Shown here: piece after piece, positions 33,881-47,334 of the stretch
How the letters are laid out: each line of letters begins with the position of its first letter
Position numbering within the stretch: the stretch's first letter is position 1
NCBI RefSeq assembly: GCF_019279795.1
Contig: NC_056738.1
Coordinates: 477,015,988 to 477,079,987, forward strand
Source: Protopterus annectens
Lineage: Eukaryota; Chordata; Ceratodontiformes; Protopteridae
Length of the DNA stretch: 64,000 nucleotides
Direction: 5' to 3'
Program-made: the position numbers and the translations under genes
Notes under the pieces: model-generated
Databases searched by the model: none
Seen by the model: only the letters and a program-made list of their open reading frames with translations
Told to the model about the DNA's origin: nothing

Positions 33881-34909
33881 TTGTTTTTTTTGCCCTGATG
33901 GGACTAGTGGAGTTTCTTTTAATTTAAAGTTACATGGCTATGACTGTGTGTGTGTGCATTCAGTGTGTTCAGAATGCCACAGGCAGGGTGCAGACAACAC
34001 ATCTCACATTAATCTTGTCATCTCTGTTTAGCAGGCTCTGCATGGGTTGCCACTTGCTTATTTAACATTCTTGCATTAATCTGTCATATTTTTCACAACT
34101 GAATTTTTTCCTGTTGGAAAAAATCTCTGATACCCAACTGTCCTGCCTCTGTCAGCTTAGCCAAGCTAGGGAGAGATAGAGAGAGAGAGACTGCTAATGT
34201 ATCCAAAGATGTCTGCATATACCTTTCTATTAGGCAACAGTCCCATAAAATTCACTGCCACCACTGGTTTAAGCCTTACACTCTAATACTTCCTTTATAA
34301 GGTCTTTGAAGGCTTAAGTTTTCATTTTTTTTACATTAGTTAGAATATCTAGTCCTGACCACTGCTTTTTTTATTCTCCTTGCAATATATGTTGTATTAT
34401 TATCTTTTATATCACACAGTGATTACTTTTTTCTTATGCATATAATTTTAACAATTACATAATAGTGAATTTTTTTGTCACCAAAAACATCCTGCCATAG
34501 GAAAGTAGTCACAAAGCTTCAACATAAACATGCTTATTCTTGATCCTTTACATCTGGAATTACATAACCCCTACATGCTAGTGGATCCAAGCATGCTTTC
34601 CAGACATTCTCCGGACGTAGTGCACCCTTACTTGAAACACATTAATACAGAACTGTCCTTGCAGTATCAGACTCCTGGCAGTTGATAAGTTTGTCATACA
34701 GTGATATGTCATGCCTGATGTGTCTAGTTTTGTTAACAAATACCTTTTGACCAGGTACATCTGATTCTCCCTAAACAGTTTCAAGTAGGTGAATACTATG
34801 TCAGCATTCCATGTGTCACTCTATTATAATATGTGTATAGGTCCTAAAAATGTTTCAAAGCTGGTCCACTTAAGATGAACCCTAAAACAAAAATGCGAAG
34901 AAAGCTTGA

Positions 34910-36623
34910 TATAATTTAGCCTTATATGCAGAATGATTCTTCTTCAGAAGGACTTTAGTTGAGACTTATTGTATGGGAGACTATAATCTGTTTCCTAATG
35001 TGTGTAAGTCAATCTTGCTCTGGGTGTTCAGTTAGAAATGCTTTTCAAACCAACAGTATCAGCTATAAAAGGACCACAAGACTGTTGATAACCAAAAAAG
35101 CATATAATGACTAAACTATACTATGTGATCAATTCACCTATATAAACGAGTGTGCACGATGTGCAGTGGTGAATGGCATGTCACTGCTTCCATGTGTAGA
35201 CACCATTGGGTATGGGGCACTTGTGCCAGCTAAGACCCTACGGCCTGGCATATTATTTCTATGTACATTGTTCACACTCTTGTATGAGTGGTACCCTATG
35301 AACAAATTCCACAACTGTTACACTTCTCTGTATATCTGTCATCAGCAAAACATTAACCCTGGGATCTGCATTAAATTCCTTACCAGTGGTGTCACTCAAG
35401 GTCAGCCCTCAAACCTGAGAAGATAACAATAGGGACTCGGTACCAGAGATGGTAGTCTGTCTGCTAAGCTGGTTCCATGACCAAGTTGGATAACATTCTG
35501 ACCACAGCCTTGAAGGACTGGGTCAGTTAGTGGCACAGCAGGAAGTAATTGTCGTCAGTGCCAGTTCCCTTATCAGATTCTCCCACATGATAAAAACCTA
35601 CGATTTAGGATTCCAAAATTCTGTGTTTGATGTGCCTAACTGCTAGTAAACCAGAGAAATTAATAAATCAATGGAAAGCAAGGCACTCAAGTGTCCATGG
35701 GAATTATCAGGGTAACAAAAAAAAAAAAAACAGCCCGCTTCATGTAGCAGCAGTCAGTGTTGATCAGGTGTGCTTAGAGATAAAAACACATTCCAGTTTT
35801 CTGCCTTTCTGCAATTATGTCTAAGGCATAAAAACATAGAGATGAGACGGTTATGATTTCTGCACATACAAAGCATGATACGCAATGCATGCTTATTCTG
35901 GAAGAGGTGGGACTGCATGACACATGCTTAACTTCAGTATTATCAGATCATTATAAATTTGTTTTGTCCGTGTGGTACAAATAAAGTACACAAGCCTTTA
36001 TGGAATGAGATGTGGTAAATGTTTTAAGATCCAGCATCTATACACCACTACACACATGAATTTGCACTAGCTAACTCACATCCTTGATTAGGCATGCTTA
36101 TATGGAGGTGAGCAGTACATGCAGTCTCCCTCAGGGAAGATATCCTGATAGAACAGCAAAAAATGTATGCAGTACATGAATACTTTATGTCTACATAATC
36201 AGGGGACCTTAAGTGTCCCACAGCAGCCTAAAATAATGTATTATTATTTATAAAATACACGCAAATACAACAAAATGCAATGACATATAAGCATTAGGGG
36301 AGATTGAACTCAAGCCATGTATTGTATTGTCCCATTTAAGTACCACCATTGGGATCGGTATACTTTAAAGCATATTGGAATTATTCATTTTATAACAGCA
36401 CTGACTACTCAAATACATGTTCATTACCATGTTACAAAAAGGAAGCATCTGAATCCTAAATGAATGCTGAGAAATTGTCTTATAACTAGGAACAGCCTGA
36501 CTGGGGCTGTCCTGGCTGTATCAGCAAATTAAACTCGAACAAACTGAGCAGCAGTCGTAAAGACAAAGGTTCCAGCCCGATTGGTATCATTTACTTCATT
36601 TTCACTTGAGATTATGTTGTTTC

Positions 36624-36696
<73 letters not shown>

Positions 36697-37220
36697 CAAG
36701 CAAATGTAGCCAAGTGTAAAAAACGTCTGAGTTTCCTAGACTAATCATGTGGGGGATGTACTGTAATTTAATCTTGAAGATACTTGCAGTATCATGATAT
36801 TTTCTCTTTTTCACCCATTATACCGCCTCACTTCATTTGTCCTGGCATTCTCTCAGCTCCATACACCCCTATACTTGCTGTCAACCACATCTGGTAGGAA
36901 TACTAGTACACTTCAGGTTTATGGGGTCATTTCCTATTTACAGTATGTGCTATAGTGCTTCTCTAAGGGCACATTTATAGATGGAATGATGTGCAGGTCT
37001 CCAGGCCTATCTCACATATAAATAAAACTCAGGTAACAACACTTCAGCATGCTAGTTCATCCTTCTGTATTGTTCCCTTCTTATCAACATTCAACTTTGT
37101 CATTTTTTTTCTACTTTGACCTTCTGTCACATCTTCTATTTGCTCTGAAGCATCAGTCTTGCATCGTTCCCTGGTATCATTTTGTTTTTCACATGATTTT
37201 TGCACGATCAAATGTACTGC
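34910..37220. other. No gene recognised
   Basis: Ordinary AT-rich DNA in the middle of duplication copy 1, mostly without a counterpart in copy 2. It holds one (AC)n tract. Short frames such as 35,166-35,426 have no domain. Confidence 0.55.
36624..36692. repeat. (AC)n microsatellite
   Basis: About 34 AC units. Confidence 0.98.
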
Positions 37221-37270
37221 TTCCAAAAAAGGAAACGATCAGTAAAGGTTAGGGCAGCCTCATTGCTCTT

Positions 37271-37370
37271 TTCATATCCTAATCCCATTTGTCTAGTTGT
37301 TTACATATCCTAATCCCATTTGTCTAGTTGTTTACATATCCTAATCCCATTTGTCTAGTTGCTTACATAT
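37271..37370 (+). repeat. Three-copy 31-bp tandem repeat
   Basis: Three near-identical units of catatcctaatcccatttg followed by tctagttgttta. Copy 2 of the duplication has only one diverged unit near 59,255, so the triplication came later. Confidence 0.9.
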
Positions 37371-38488
37371 GTGGGTAATCTCTGAAATCGTAAACACACA
37401 ATGACTGAAACTATAAGCTTTGCTGACATATCAAAATCAATTCCACCTGCATTGTGATGTTTTAGTATGGTGTAATGTGATGTAATACGGCAGAACACCA
37501 TGGGAGAGTGAAGAGCATTATATAATCATGAAAACAAAACTCCAGAAATGGCGCTAGAACCCCCTCCCCATATAAGTAAACATATGAATTACCTGCAGCT
37601 CTGCCATAGTGTACTGTTAGTGTAAAATGGAATTATGAAGAAACACATCTTATATTTTAAATAATATCAATGTGTAGTGTGTTCTCCATTGTTGTCCCAT
37701 GTCTCTACACTAATGTGAATTATTGTGGATACTGATATTCTGTACATATGTATGACCATGAAGAAAGAGACATTTACAGTGCAATGACTTAATGTTTCTA
37801 CTGTAAGAGGGGGAATTAGGAAGAAGAGGCAGAAGAAACCTTTTACCATGCAGAATGGGCGTGTTTCACAACTGCTATGTGTATGTGACTTCTGTGGGTT
37901 AAAAGTAACTATTTTGTGGGGAAAAAATTAGAAAATGATTTACATAAGATTTACTGCTTAGTGATGAGAAAAAAAATGCTGGCTGTACATTTAAAATACT
38001 TGGCAATCACAATGGTCTGTGTTTTAGGGTAGCTACCAAAATTCTTAATGGATATATCAGGTGTTTATCTTCAAAATGGAGTTCAGTGTCCTAAACCGGT
38101 AAGTAGTCATTCACATGTATACTGGAAAATATTTAGCTTAGCAGATCTAAGATGTCACACTGCTGAACATGACCTCCGCTGTGAAGTAGCATAGCTTCAG
38201 TGGCATAGTGAAGTTTGAGATATCTACGGCACACTGTCTAGGTTGATCAGTATGCTGCATTTGTGTACTATATATTTTTTAATCCATGATTTTTTAATTA
38301 TTCCTAATTTCCATATCTGCTTATCTTTCATGATTTCCTTTTACTCCTATACTGACTATATAATGCATTCAAGTACACTGCTGAAGAAATACATCTCAGT
38401 ATGCTGGTAAAATATTGTACAGGTAAATCATCCCGCATCACACAGGAATAGCCTTACACATGTAGATAAAATGCATTTCCTTATGAAG

Positions 38489-38857
38489 TACGGTTGTGTA
38501 AAATCTTATCTTAATGGTAGATGTACTTGCCTTCACTGCTGCAGTATTCAGAACATTCAGGATTCTCTGCCATGGAAGCCCATCCTCCAGCCAGTATATC
38601 ATATACTTCCTGTTGCATTTAAAGGTAAGCCTGAATGTCACTCAAACGCTCCTTGCATACTGTAAGGCATAAATGTGACATTCAGGCTTACCATAAACAG
38701 AACTGATTGCCCCAGTAGGAACACCAGTCTAAGGAATCCAAGAGGTAACCTGTACATCCAGGAAGGAAAAGACTAGGGGGAAGGAGGGAAGGAGTGAATA
38801 CTGCAGCAGTGAAGACAAGGACATCTACCATTATGGTAAGAGTTTACACAACTGTAC
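38489..38857. repeat. 61-bp inverted repeat pair enclosing an 18-bp hairpin
   Basis: 38,489-38,549 and 38,797-38,857 are inverted copies at roughly 85-90% identity (both contain the ctgctgcagtattc / gaatactgcagcag core). Between them, 38,624-38,641 and 38,675-38,692 form a perfect 18-bp hairpin stem (ggtaagcctgaatgtcac) with a 33-nt loop. The core recurs a third time near 38,870. It adjoins the DIRS-like fossil and may be its terminal region. Confidence 0.75.
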
Positions 38858-39640
38858 TATGTCATCACATTCACTGCTGCAGTATTCATAACATTCTGGA
38901 GAGTGCCAAAGCTCAAGGAAACTTGGACGAGAGAAGGAGAAAAAGAAGAGTCCCCTAAAAAGCCATAGAAATGAGCACTAGCAAAATTGGCCCTAGCTCT
39001 AGAGATACCATCCAACTTGTAGTGTGTAGTAAAGGTATGCACAGAAGAGCAGGTAGCTGCTTCATGAATATAATTAGTATCTAAACCCTTGAAAAAACAC
39101 CCTAAGTAGCCACTGCTCTAGTAAAATGAGCCTTGACTGAAGAAGGAAGGCTGTTGCTATGAAGATGTAACCAAAGAAAATGGCCTTAGAAATCTAAGAA
39201 TAAATAGTTTGCTTGGATACAGCTAGACCCAAAGATCTAGGATGGAAAGAAACAAACAGCTGATCAGATCTGCAAATAGCCTTAGTCTGATACAAATAAA
39301 ATATGAGTTGCCTATGCACATTCAAAGTATGCAGCACCCTCTCACTATCAGACTGTGGAGAGGGGAAAAAAGTAGGCAGATTAATAGACTGATTAAGGGA
39401 AAGCTCATTAACCACCTTAGGCATAAAAGAGAGATTACTGCTTAAGGACATCCTGTCCTCATAAAAAATAAAAAAAAAAATCTGCACAGCAAACAGGTAT
39501 AGGTAATCACTGGAAAAAAAAAACGCACACAACTGGAAAAACAGACACAGATAAACAAAACAATGGTGAAAAAAAAACACATTTGGACGGGTGGAAAAAA
39601 AGTTCTGTTTATGGTAATTAATGGGGTATGGGGGGGGGGC
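38857..39640 (-). mobile_element. Probable DIRS-like tyrosine-recombinase retroelement fossil
   Basis: Minus-strand frames contain stretches like the C-terminal tyrosine recombinase of DIRS-type elements of fish and amphibians (for example LPTFFPSP, LFVSFHPRS and SSVHTFTTHYKLD). The fragment is short and broken in several places. The complementary words taccataaacagaac (about 38,689) and gttctgtttatggta (about 39,602) may be its inverted edges. It is old relative to the PLEs; the assignment rests on short motifs. Confidence 0.5.
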
Positions 39641-40243
39641 AAAGCTTCTCACATGTCAAATACAGTGGGGCTTCCCCCTTGAAAAAACACTGTTTTATGC
39701 TGTACTTTCTTATGCTGAACATTTTCAATGATTTGTTGGAAACTCATCAGTTGTAAATTATTTTCAGTTCTTTCTCATTGTCTTCTTCACCTCTAATTTT
39801 GATTCAGACTCCAGCTGGCTAGCTTTTCTACTGAAGGAAGTAACCTTAAACTCGGCATTTGCTCAGCATACCTTGGTCATCGCTGTCCATTTCCTTTCTT
39901 TCCAACATTATCTCAGTGCTTGATCCTTTCTCTCCTACTTCTCTAAATGTAGTTTCATTCTGCTTGGATATATAAATCTAAATTGGCTTCACTACTTCAG
40001 CAACAATTTACAAAAGCCTTAACCACTTCATGGACTTGTACAAGTGGTAAAGTTTTCAATCTAGTCCAACCTCAGTATAGACAATGATCTACTAAATAAA
40101 CTAACGGTCATTATCTGTCCCCTTGTGGTCAATTTAAAAAAAAATTAAGCATTTATTGTTAAATTCTATACCTTGTCTTCAAACAAGTATTTAGACCTTT
40201 TTTTCTTAATTAGAAGTTCCATTGTGAGGGCATGAGCCCTTTG

Positions 40244-40245
<2 letters not shown>

Positions 40246-40292
<47 letters not shown>
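40246..40292. repeat. (TA)n microsatellite followed by a T run
   Basis: About 23 TA units, then 14 T. Confidence 0.97.
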
Positions 40293-40300
<8 letters not shown>

Positions 40301-42489
40301 TTTTTCCTCTTTTGGCAGTCAGTCAGTCCTAATTCTGGAATGTTGTAATATTTTCCTGTAAAACTGAAATGCTGTATTTGAATATTTTGGTGACTTGAGA
40401 AAGATGTAAGTTATTAGACATGAAACCAAAATGAAAGTATAATGCATATCAGGTTTGCCAAGTACATCTCTCTGAAAAGTTAACTGGCAAATGTCAAACC
40501 ATGTCTGTACATATTTACATATATATGCTTGCCACAAATCAAAGTATTACATGTCTGCACAGCTTCATAATATCCATTCTATAAAAGATAGCTGTATGAC
40601 TTATGTTAATGCTGAAGAATGCAGTATATGCTATGACATGCCTCTGTTTAAATGACATTACATTAGAACTAAGTGTTATGTATTATATATATGTGAAGCT
40701 TTCTTTTACCACAGTTATGCCATCACAAATAAAGGAGACATGGCCCATATTATTTCAACACAAATCTGCTTGTTAATAATTAGGCATGGAGTCAGAGTCA
40801 AAGTACAGTATATAAATAACCCCCCAAGTATATATCTAGGAAAATGTGACCAACAAATTGTCAAATATTCTTTGATTATAGTTTTTAATTTATATATCAA
40901 GCAAAACCTTTCCTCAAAATTAGGTTTGTTCTTCTGTTTTTTTTTTTTTTTTTTTTATAAGAAAGTCTGGTGGGTTTCAGTTAACAAATATTGACTGCCA
41001 TTACAGTATTATTCTTCTTTTACCTCAGGAATGCATGCCGATTCAAGTCCTCTTATTTTGTCTACTTTTAAGTTAGCAGTGCAAGTATCTGAAAAGGATT
41101 TCTGATTTGGACTTTCGTCCTCGATTATATCGTATTTTCTGGTTCTATAGGCAAGAAGATGAGAGATATGCTTATTACAAATATTTATGATCTCTGATTG
41201 GACTCATGGAGTTTCCTTTAATTAGAGTTGCATAACTGCAATTGTGCATGTCTTCAGCATGTTCAGAATCCGACAGGCAGAGTGGATACCAGTACATCTC
41301 ACTTTAATCATATCGTATCTGTTTAGCAAGCTCTGTATGAGTAGTCAGTTGCTTATTTAACAATCTTGCATTAATCTATTATTACCTACACAACTCAGTT
41401 CTTTCCTGTTTTAAGGATTATGGTACCCTATGTCAGTTTATCTGTGCCAGAGGGAGACTGCAGATGTATCCAAAGATGCTTCTGCATTCCTCAAGGAGGT
41501 GTGGCTTTCCTTTGAGGTAATTGTTACATGGAGTTCACTGCCATCCCTGGTTCAAGCCTTGGATTCTGATAGTTCCTGCATAACATCTTAGAAGGTTTAT
41601 ATTTTCATTGGTCTTTTGAGATTAGTTAGACAACTTAGTCCTGACCATTGTTTTTTATTCTCCCTTCAATATTTGTTTTGTTAATTTTGATATCTCGTAC
41701 TGATTAATTTTCTGTTATGGATTTCATTTTTAACTATTAAAATATTCTGTCACTCAAACTGTCCTGCCACAGAAAAGTATTCATAAATCTTCAGCATAAA
41801 AATGCTTGTATTCTTCTTCCTTTACATATACAATCACATAGGTTCATAGGTTCATAGGTGTGTACTAGGCTAATGGCCCTGGAGCCTTTACAAGCCTAGC
41901 CCTAAAGAACTTCCCAGGCACCGTGCTACCCAATGTTAGTTCACAGTGCCCCTATCCAGTAGGGCAACTGGAGTGATCCCTGGGGTGAACTTTCTGTTAC
42001 CCATCTACTCGTAAGATTTCTCTTGAAGAGGGCTAGTGAGGTGCTCTGCTTGACATGAATGGGAATCTTATTCCAGAGTATGGGCAGTCTTTGGGAGATG
42101 AACCTGTCCCTCCAGCATGTTCTGTTAATTGTGGTAATGAGGTTGTGATCTCTGGAGCATATGGAGCGGGGGGATTGGGATTTCTTTAGGTGTAGCATTT
42201 CAAGTAGGGTGGGTTGGACATGGCTTTGTAAGTCAAGCAGTGATCACCTCTAAATAGATGATAAGAGACTGAGAACAGCTGAAGTTTCTTGAGTCTGTCC
42301 ATGTTGGTCATGTGTTTAAGGCCTAGGATCCTTTTTGTGAGGTACTTTTGTGGCCTCTCCAGCTGTTGTAGATATCTGGTCAGGTACATGCCAAACAGGG
42401 CATTATGTTCAAGGATTGGTCTAATGAGGGATGAGTAGAGAGGGATGATGACCTCTTTCTTCCTGGATGTGAAACCTTTGGTTATAAGA

Positions 42490-44007
42490 TATTTATTTAT
42501 TTATTTTATTTTATTTTACATTTGTTAACTGGGTTAGTCTGGCTAAGCATTTGGCTTATTTTCAGCAGAGACCCGGGGAGAAAAGCTCCTCAGGACTAGA
42601 AAACAATTTATTTATTTTTAGTAACATAGTAGTAACAATCAGACAGGATCTTACAAGCAGAGACCTGGAGAGAAAAAAAGCTCCTCAGGCAATTCAATTA
42701 TACAGAGTATTAACAATTGGTAGACAAGTATGTGAGTTGTTACAAACAATGTTTTAAACAATTAGCAGAATAAAATGTGAATAGTTACAATATTATTTAA
42801 GCTGCTTAGAGCAAAATGAGTTAATAGTTAGGCAGATGCTTATTTAAAGTGGGTAGGATCTAGTCGTATAAGAGTTTGGAAACAAGAAAGGAAAGTAAGA
42901 ATGGCTAGTAGGAGATGTAGGGAAGGTAGAGTATAGGAGACAGACTAGACAGGTAGGTTGTTTTGAGACTGTAAGAGTTAAGAGTGGTTGGAGATAGAGG
43001 AAGGGAAGAGGTAGAAGAGGCAGGGAATAGTGTTAGAGATACATTAAGAGTGAGGTGGTGAAATAGGTGAAAGGATGGTGGTTTCAGGGTGGTTGGCTAC
43101 AGTGGCAAGACCACTTTGTTTTTATGTATTTCCTTGTGGCTAATTTTAAACTTTTGCTATGCTGGAGGGATTTTATTTACAAGGGGAGTAGGTTCCAGGA
43201 TGTAGCTGGGTTATAGTTATAGAGAAGGCAGCCTATTTTGGTTTTGGGTTTGTAGATGTCTAATAATTCTTGATTTGAGCTGTGTAGCATCCTAGCAGGG
43301 GAATATTTGGATATGATAGTGGAGAGGCTGGGGCAGAAGGAGGGTAGATAGAGGATAGAGTGGATGATTTGTAGTTGGTATAGTTGGATCAGTTGAGGGA
43401 ATTCTGGCCAGTCTAGTTGCTGTAGTGCCAAGCAGTGGTGTGACTTGTAGGTTTGGTTAGCTGCAAATCTGGTGATCTTATTATAGGTAGTTTCAAGCTT
43501 GAAAATAAGTGTAGAATTTAGGTTTGTGAATATGTGGCAGCTGTACAGGACTGTTGGGAGTAATAAAGTCTGGGAAAGAGTTATTCGGGCAGTGTTAGTT
43601 AAGTATTTCTTGCTACCGAAAAGGTGTCCAAGTTTCTGATGAGTTCTTTTTACCGAGTTAGTAATATGGAGATCAAATTTAAGCTGATTATCTATTGTAA
43701 CACCTAGCAATTTAGTACTAGATTCAGCTGAGATTATAGTGTTGTTGCAGGATAAGATGGTAAATGTACTTTTGAATGTGGTGATGTTTTTAAGGAGGAA
43801 GAGTAGGAGCTTAGTTTTTTTTGGATTAAGTATTAGTTTGTTATCACTAAGCCAAGTCTCAATGGTGTGGAAGGATGCTTGGGTAGTTGAGTGGAGGTCA
43901 GTTGGGTTGTCAGCAATGGTTATAATAGTTGAGTCATCAGCATATTGCACAAGAGATGACTGGGGACAAGAGGAGTAGAGCAAGTTGGTGAAAATATTAG
44001 AGCAGTG
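42490..44007 (-). mobile_element. L2-like LINE 3' half, inserted in the minus-strand CR1
   Basis: Starts with the reversed aataaata tail at 42,490 and gggttagtctggctaagc. The minus-strand frame (to 43,177) encodes the RT C-terminal region: QYADDSTIITIADNP (motif C with both Asp), LILNPKKTKLLLFLL, KLLGVTIDNQLKFD, and LYNYNPATSWNLLPL at the end. Upstream it fuses by chance to CR1 codons at about 44,000. 5'-truncated just before motif C. The same family as 51,447-58,711. A short gat or gatat overlap at the edges may be the target-site duplication. Confidence 0.85.
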
Positions 44008-44182
44008 ATATGCCAGATACAAGGACTTTCTGACCACAGTTGCAATACGGTAGTCAAACATGAGGTGGCTGTCGACCTGGGTGCCCAGATCTCTTATGGT
44101 CCCTTCAGTGTTCAGTGGGCTCATATCAATGTAGTAATTTGTGGGAACTGCGTTTTTTCCAAAGGGGATGATAACGCATTTA

Positions 44183-46650
44183 ATATAGACTGGGAACACT
44201 ACTCAAGCCCAAACACCCTAGCCCAAAAGTTCCTGGAATTCATAAACTCAAATGCCATGGAACAACTAGTCACCATCCCCACAAGAGGAGAAAACATACT
44301 TGATCTCATCATCACGAACATGGGAGCACAATGTTCAACACTGGAAGTATACCCCTCACTGGTGAGATCAGATCACAAACTAATCTCGCTGGAGGTCCTC
44401 ATCCCACCCCCACCTGAAATAAAAAAGACCACAGTAAAGAACTTCTCGAAAGCCGACTTCATACTTCTAAAGACTAGTGTGGTCTCCTGTAAGGCCCCCG
44501 AGCCGTGGAAAACAGTACTCAAGCCGCTGAATCACTTACAAATGCCTTCTACCAGCACCTGCAGGACTGCATGGATAAGGCAATCCCAAGCAAAACAAAG
44601 ACTCTTTGTACCAAAGGCAAGCGTCCAGTCTGGTGGACCCCAGCCATAAACAAACTCTACAACAAAAGGAGGAAGCTACTACAAGATAGAGCAAAATCTT
44701 TAAAAGGTAAGACACCCTTGATCACTATAAGTAAAAACTAAGAGCTCTCATAAAATCATCCAAAGCAAATTTTGAGAGAAAAATAGCTAAAGACTCAAAA
44801 GACAATCATAAGGCCTTCTTTAGCTATGTTAGAAACCTGGGAGGAAACTCCCAGATATGCTCAGAACTAGTTCAAAATGATGTGAAGATTACTGATCCTA
44901 CAGACATTGCCAACATACTGGCTGACAGGTTCAGTGCAAACTTCTCCCCTCCCCAAAAGGAGAGATATCTATACCAAGCGATTGCAGCCCCCAAACATCT
45001 CCAACGCCCAAGTGAGAACTGCTCTCTGCAAAGCAAAAAACACAGCATCCATGGGACCTGATGGTGTCCCCGGCTGTGTGCTCCACGAACTCAACGAGGA
45101 ATTAAACCCACAGCTAGGACAGCTGTTTAATCATAGTCTTACCTCTGGATACGCACTCCAGGAGTGGCGCACTGCAACTGTGGTCCCACTTCACAAAGGC
45201 GGTGCCTCCACCGACCCTGGAAATTACCGCCCATTAGCTTGACAAGCCTTATCTGCAAATCCATGGAGAGGATCATAATGGACCTCATAAATAAAGACAT
45301 AGGGAATTTGCAGACTTTGGATCCATCCCAGTTTGGCTTTGTCAAAGGCAGATCATGCCTTCTAAACTTGGTTGACTTTTTGAAACAGTCACCAAAGCCA
45401 TTGATGAGGGAAAGGCAGTCCATACAGCCTACCTCGATCTGGCGAAGGCCTTCGATACAATACCCCACTCGGGTATCATTGAAAAACTCATCAGCTTAAA
45501 TGTTAACCCATACATCACAAGATGGGTTGCAAACTGGCTGAGTGACAGAACCCACAGGGTCAGAGTTGCTGGCGCCATGTCAGACTCAAAGCCTGTCACA
45601 AGTGGTGTACCACAGGGCTCAGTCCTTGGCCCACTCTTGTTTGGCATCTACTTTTCCGAAGTACAAGCAAACACAGGAGGGTTATGGCTGACAAAGTTTG
45701 CAGATGACTGCAAACTGGGCCATAGTAGAAAACACATCTGACACAGATATCCTTCAGAAGGGTCTCACAGAAACGGATAACTGGTGCCAGAGCCATGGCC
45801 TAAAGTTAAATGCCAAAAAATGCATAGTCATACCCTTCGGGAAAAACAAGGTTACCCCTAGCTACCAAATAGGTGGCAATCCACTGAGCACAGAAGAAGT
45901 TATCAGGGACCTGGGGACCCAGGTTGATAGTAGTTTGTCATTCGACACCCATGTAGCTAAAGTAGTTAGGAAGACCTTCTACATTGCCCACCTTATCATG
46001 AAGGGATTCTCATCTAGATCAAGGGAGGTCATAGTCTCCCTATACTCATCACTCATCAGACCAATGATTGAGTACAATGCCCCATTCAGAATGTATCTGA
46101 CCCGACACTTGCAGCAGCTGGAGAGGCCACAAAAGTTCCTCACCAAAAGGATAAAGGGTCTCAAACATCTGTCCTATGCTGCCCGACTGAAAGAACTCCA
46201 GCTCTATTCAGTCGCCACCGCTTGCTCAGAGGTGACCTTTGCCTAACATACAAGGCCATGTCAAACACAGATTTGATGAATATGCTTCACCTCAAAAAAT
46301 CTAGATCCGTCAGAGCCACAAGGGCGGGAGACTTAAACCTCGACACGGTTATTAATAGGACGTGCTGGAGGGATAGATTCATCACCCAAAGACTCCCTAT
46401 GCTGTGGAATAAAATCCCGGTATATGTGAGGCAGAGCACCTCGCTGGCCTTGTTCAAGAGAAATCTTGACCAATGGATGGGAGATCGCAGATATACCCCA
46501 GGGATTACCTCAGTGTCACTGCTCAACAGAGGCACAGCAAAATAATGGGTATAGTTCCCCATACTAAAGGGGTGGCGTAAGCCACAAAACTATGGGCTAG
46601 GCTTGTAAATGCCCTCGGGCAGATAGCCTAGTATGAACCTATGAACCTAT
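44183..46650 (+). mobile_element. CR1-clade LINE (plus), inserted head-to-head in the minus CR1
   Basis: Begins in the endonuclease domain (NIDWEHYSSPNTLAQKFLEF, then GENILDLIITNMG and LVRSDHKLISLE). The linker and RT follow: MGPDGVPGCVLHELNEELNP, GFVKGRSCLLNLVDF, AYLDLAKAFDTIPHSG, SGVPQGSVLGPLLFGIYFSE and FADDCKLG (catalytic Asp present). The C-terminus is SLALFKRNLDQWMGDRRY at 46,222-46,545, with a gaacctatgaacctatgaac tail. The reading frame is broken in several places (for example between 45,468 and 45,700). It is the longest CR1 copy on this strand and fairly young. Confidence 0.88.
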
Positions 46651-47334
46651 GAACCTATTTTTGGCGTTAAGTTTCATGTCATGGTTTCAACAACAGTCAT
46701 TGGTCTTAGAGAGACCATTTTGTAGGATGTCTGCATCACTTGGGGAGGTGATAATGACTCCTGGCTTGCAGTTATCAGTGAACTTGGTTAGCCAGAGACC
46801 TTCTGTGTTGGACTGGACATCTGAAAAGTAGATGCCAAACAGAAGAGGGCCCAGGACTAAGCCCTGTGGGACTCTACTCGTGACTCATTGACAGTTTTAC
46901 CTGGAATCCACAATTTTCATTCTGCAGGTCCTGTCTGTGAGCCAATTTGCAACCAACCTAGTGATGTAAGGACTCATGGCCCACTGCATGTTTTATCAGC
47001 GTGTCCAAGAATGTTTTCCAGAAACTTCATTCCATTTTCTGCTACAGCACTTGCTTGAAAGGCATTAATACACAACTGTGCTTCTGGTATCAGACTATTG
47101 AGCAATCAATATAATTGTCATGAAATGATGTACTGTGACAGGTAACATTAGACTCTTGTTTTGTTAACAAATACCGATTTACCAGATACATCTGATTCTC
47201 CTTGGGACCATCTCATGTAGGTGAATATTGTGTCAGAAATCAACATGCGTTCTGTAATATGCATATATGACCTAGAAACCCTCTATCCCTCTTGCTGTGC
47301 GATTCCCCAGAGGTAGCATGCTCACCAGCTTCGG

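Larger units (their letters stand above)
41838..46978 (-). mobile_element. CR1-clade LINE (minus), split by two later insertions
   Basis: Three collinear minus-strand pieces: 41,838-42,489 (3' tail ggttcataggttcataggtg and the RT C-terminus, frames 42,389-42,186 and 42,198-41,941); 44,008-44,180 (RDLGTQVDSHLMFD); and 46,651-46,978 (the RT motif B/C region, reading SGVPQ-like and FTDN-like on the minus strand). The gaps hold an L2-like LINE and a plus-strand CR1. It is 5'-truncated within the RT. Its edges agree with duplication copy 1, which lacks it. Confidence 0.85.

Noticed and set aside
34578-35426. Short frames in duplication copy 1 as host exons
   Set aside because: The paralogous stretch in copy 2 does not keep the frames and no splice signals or domains are evident.
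40319-40560. A third copy of the segment at 33,290-33,420
   Set aside because: Similarity is limited to short words (ccaagtacatctctctgaaa) and could reflect a small local duplication; not strong enough to list.
43177-44199. 340-codon minus-strand frame as one LINE protein
   Set aside because: Its first about 65 codons are CR1 and the rest are L2-like; it is a chance fusion at an insertion edge.
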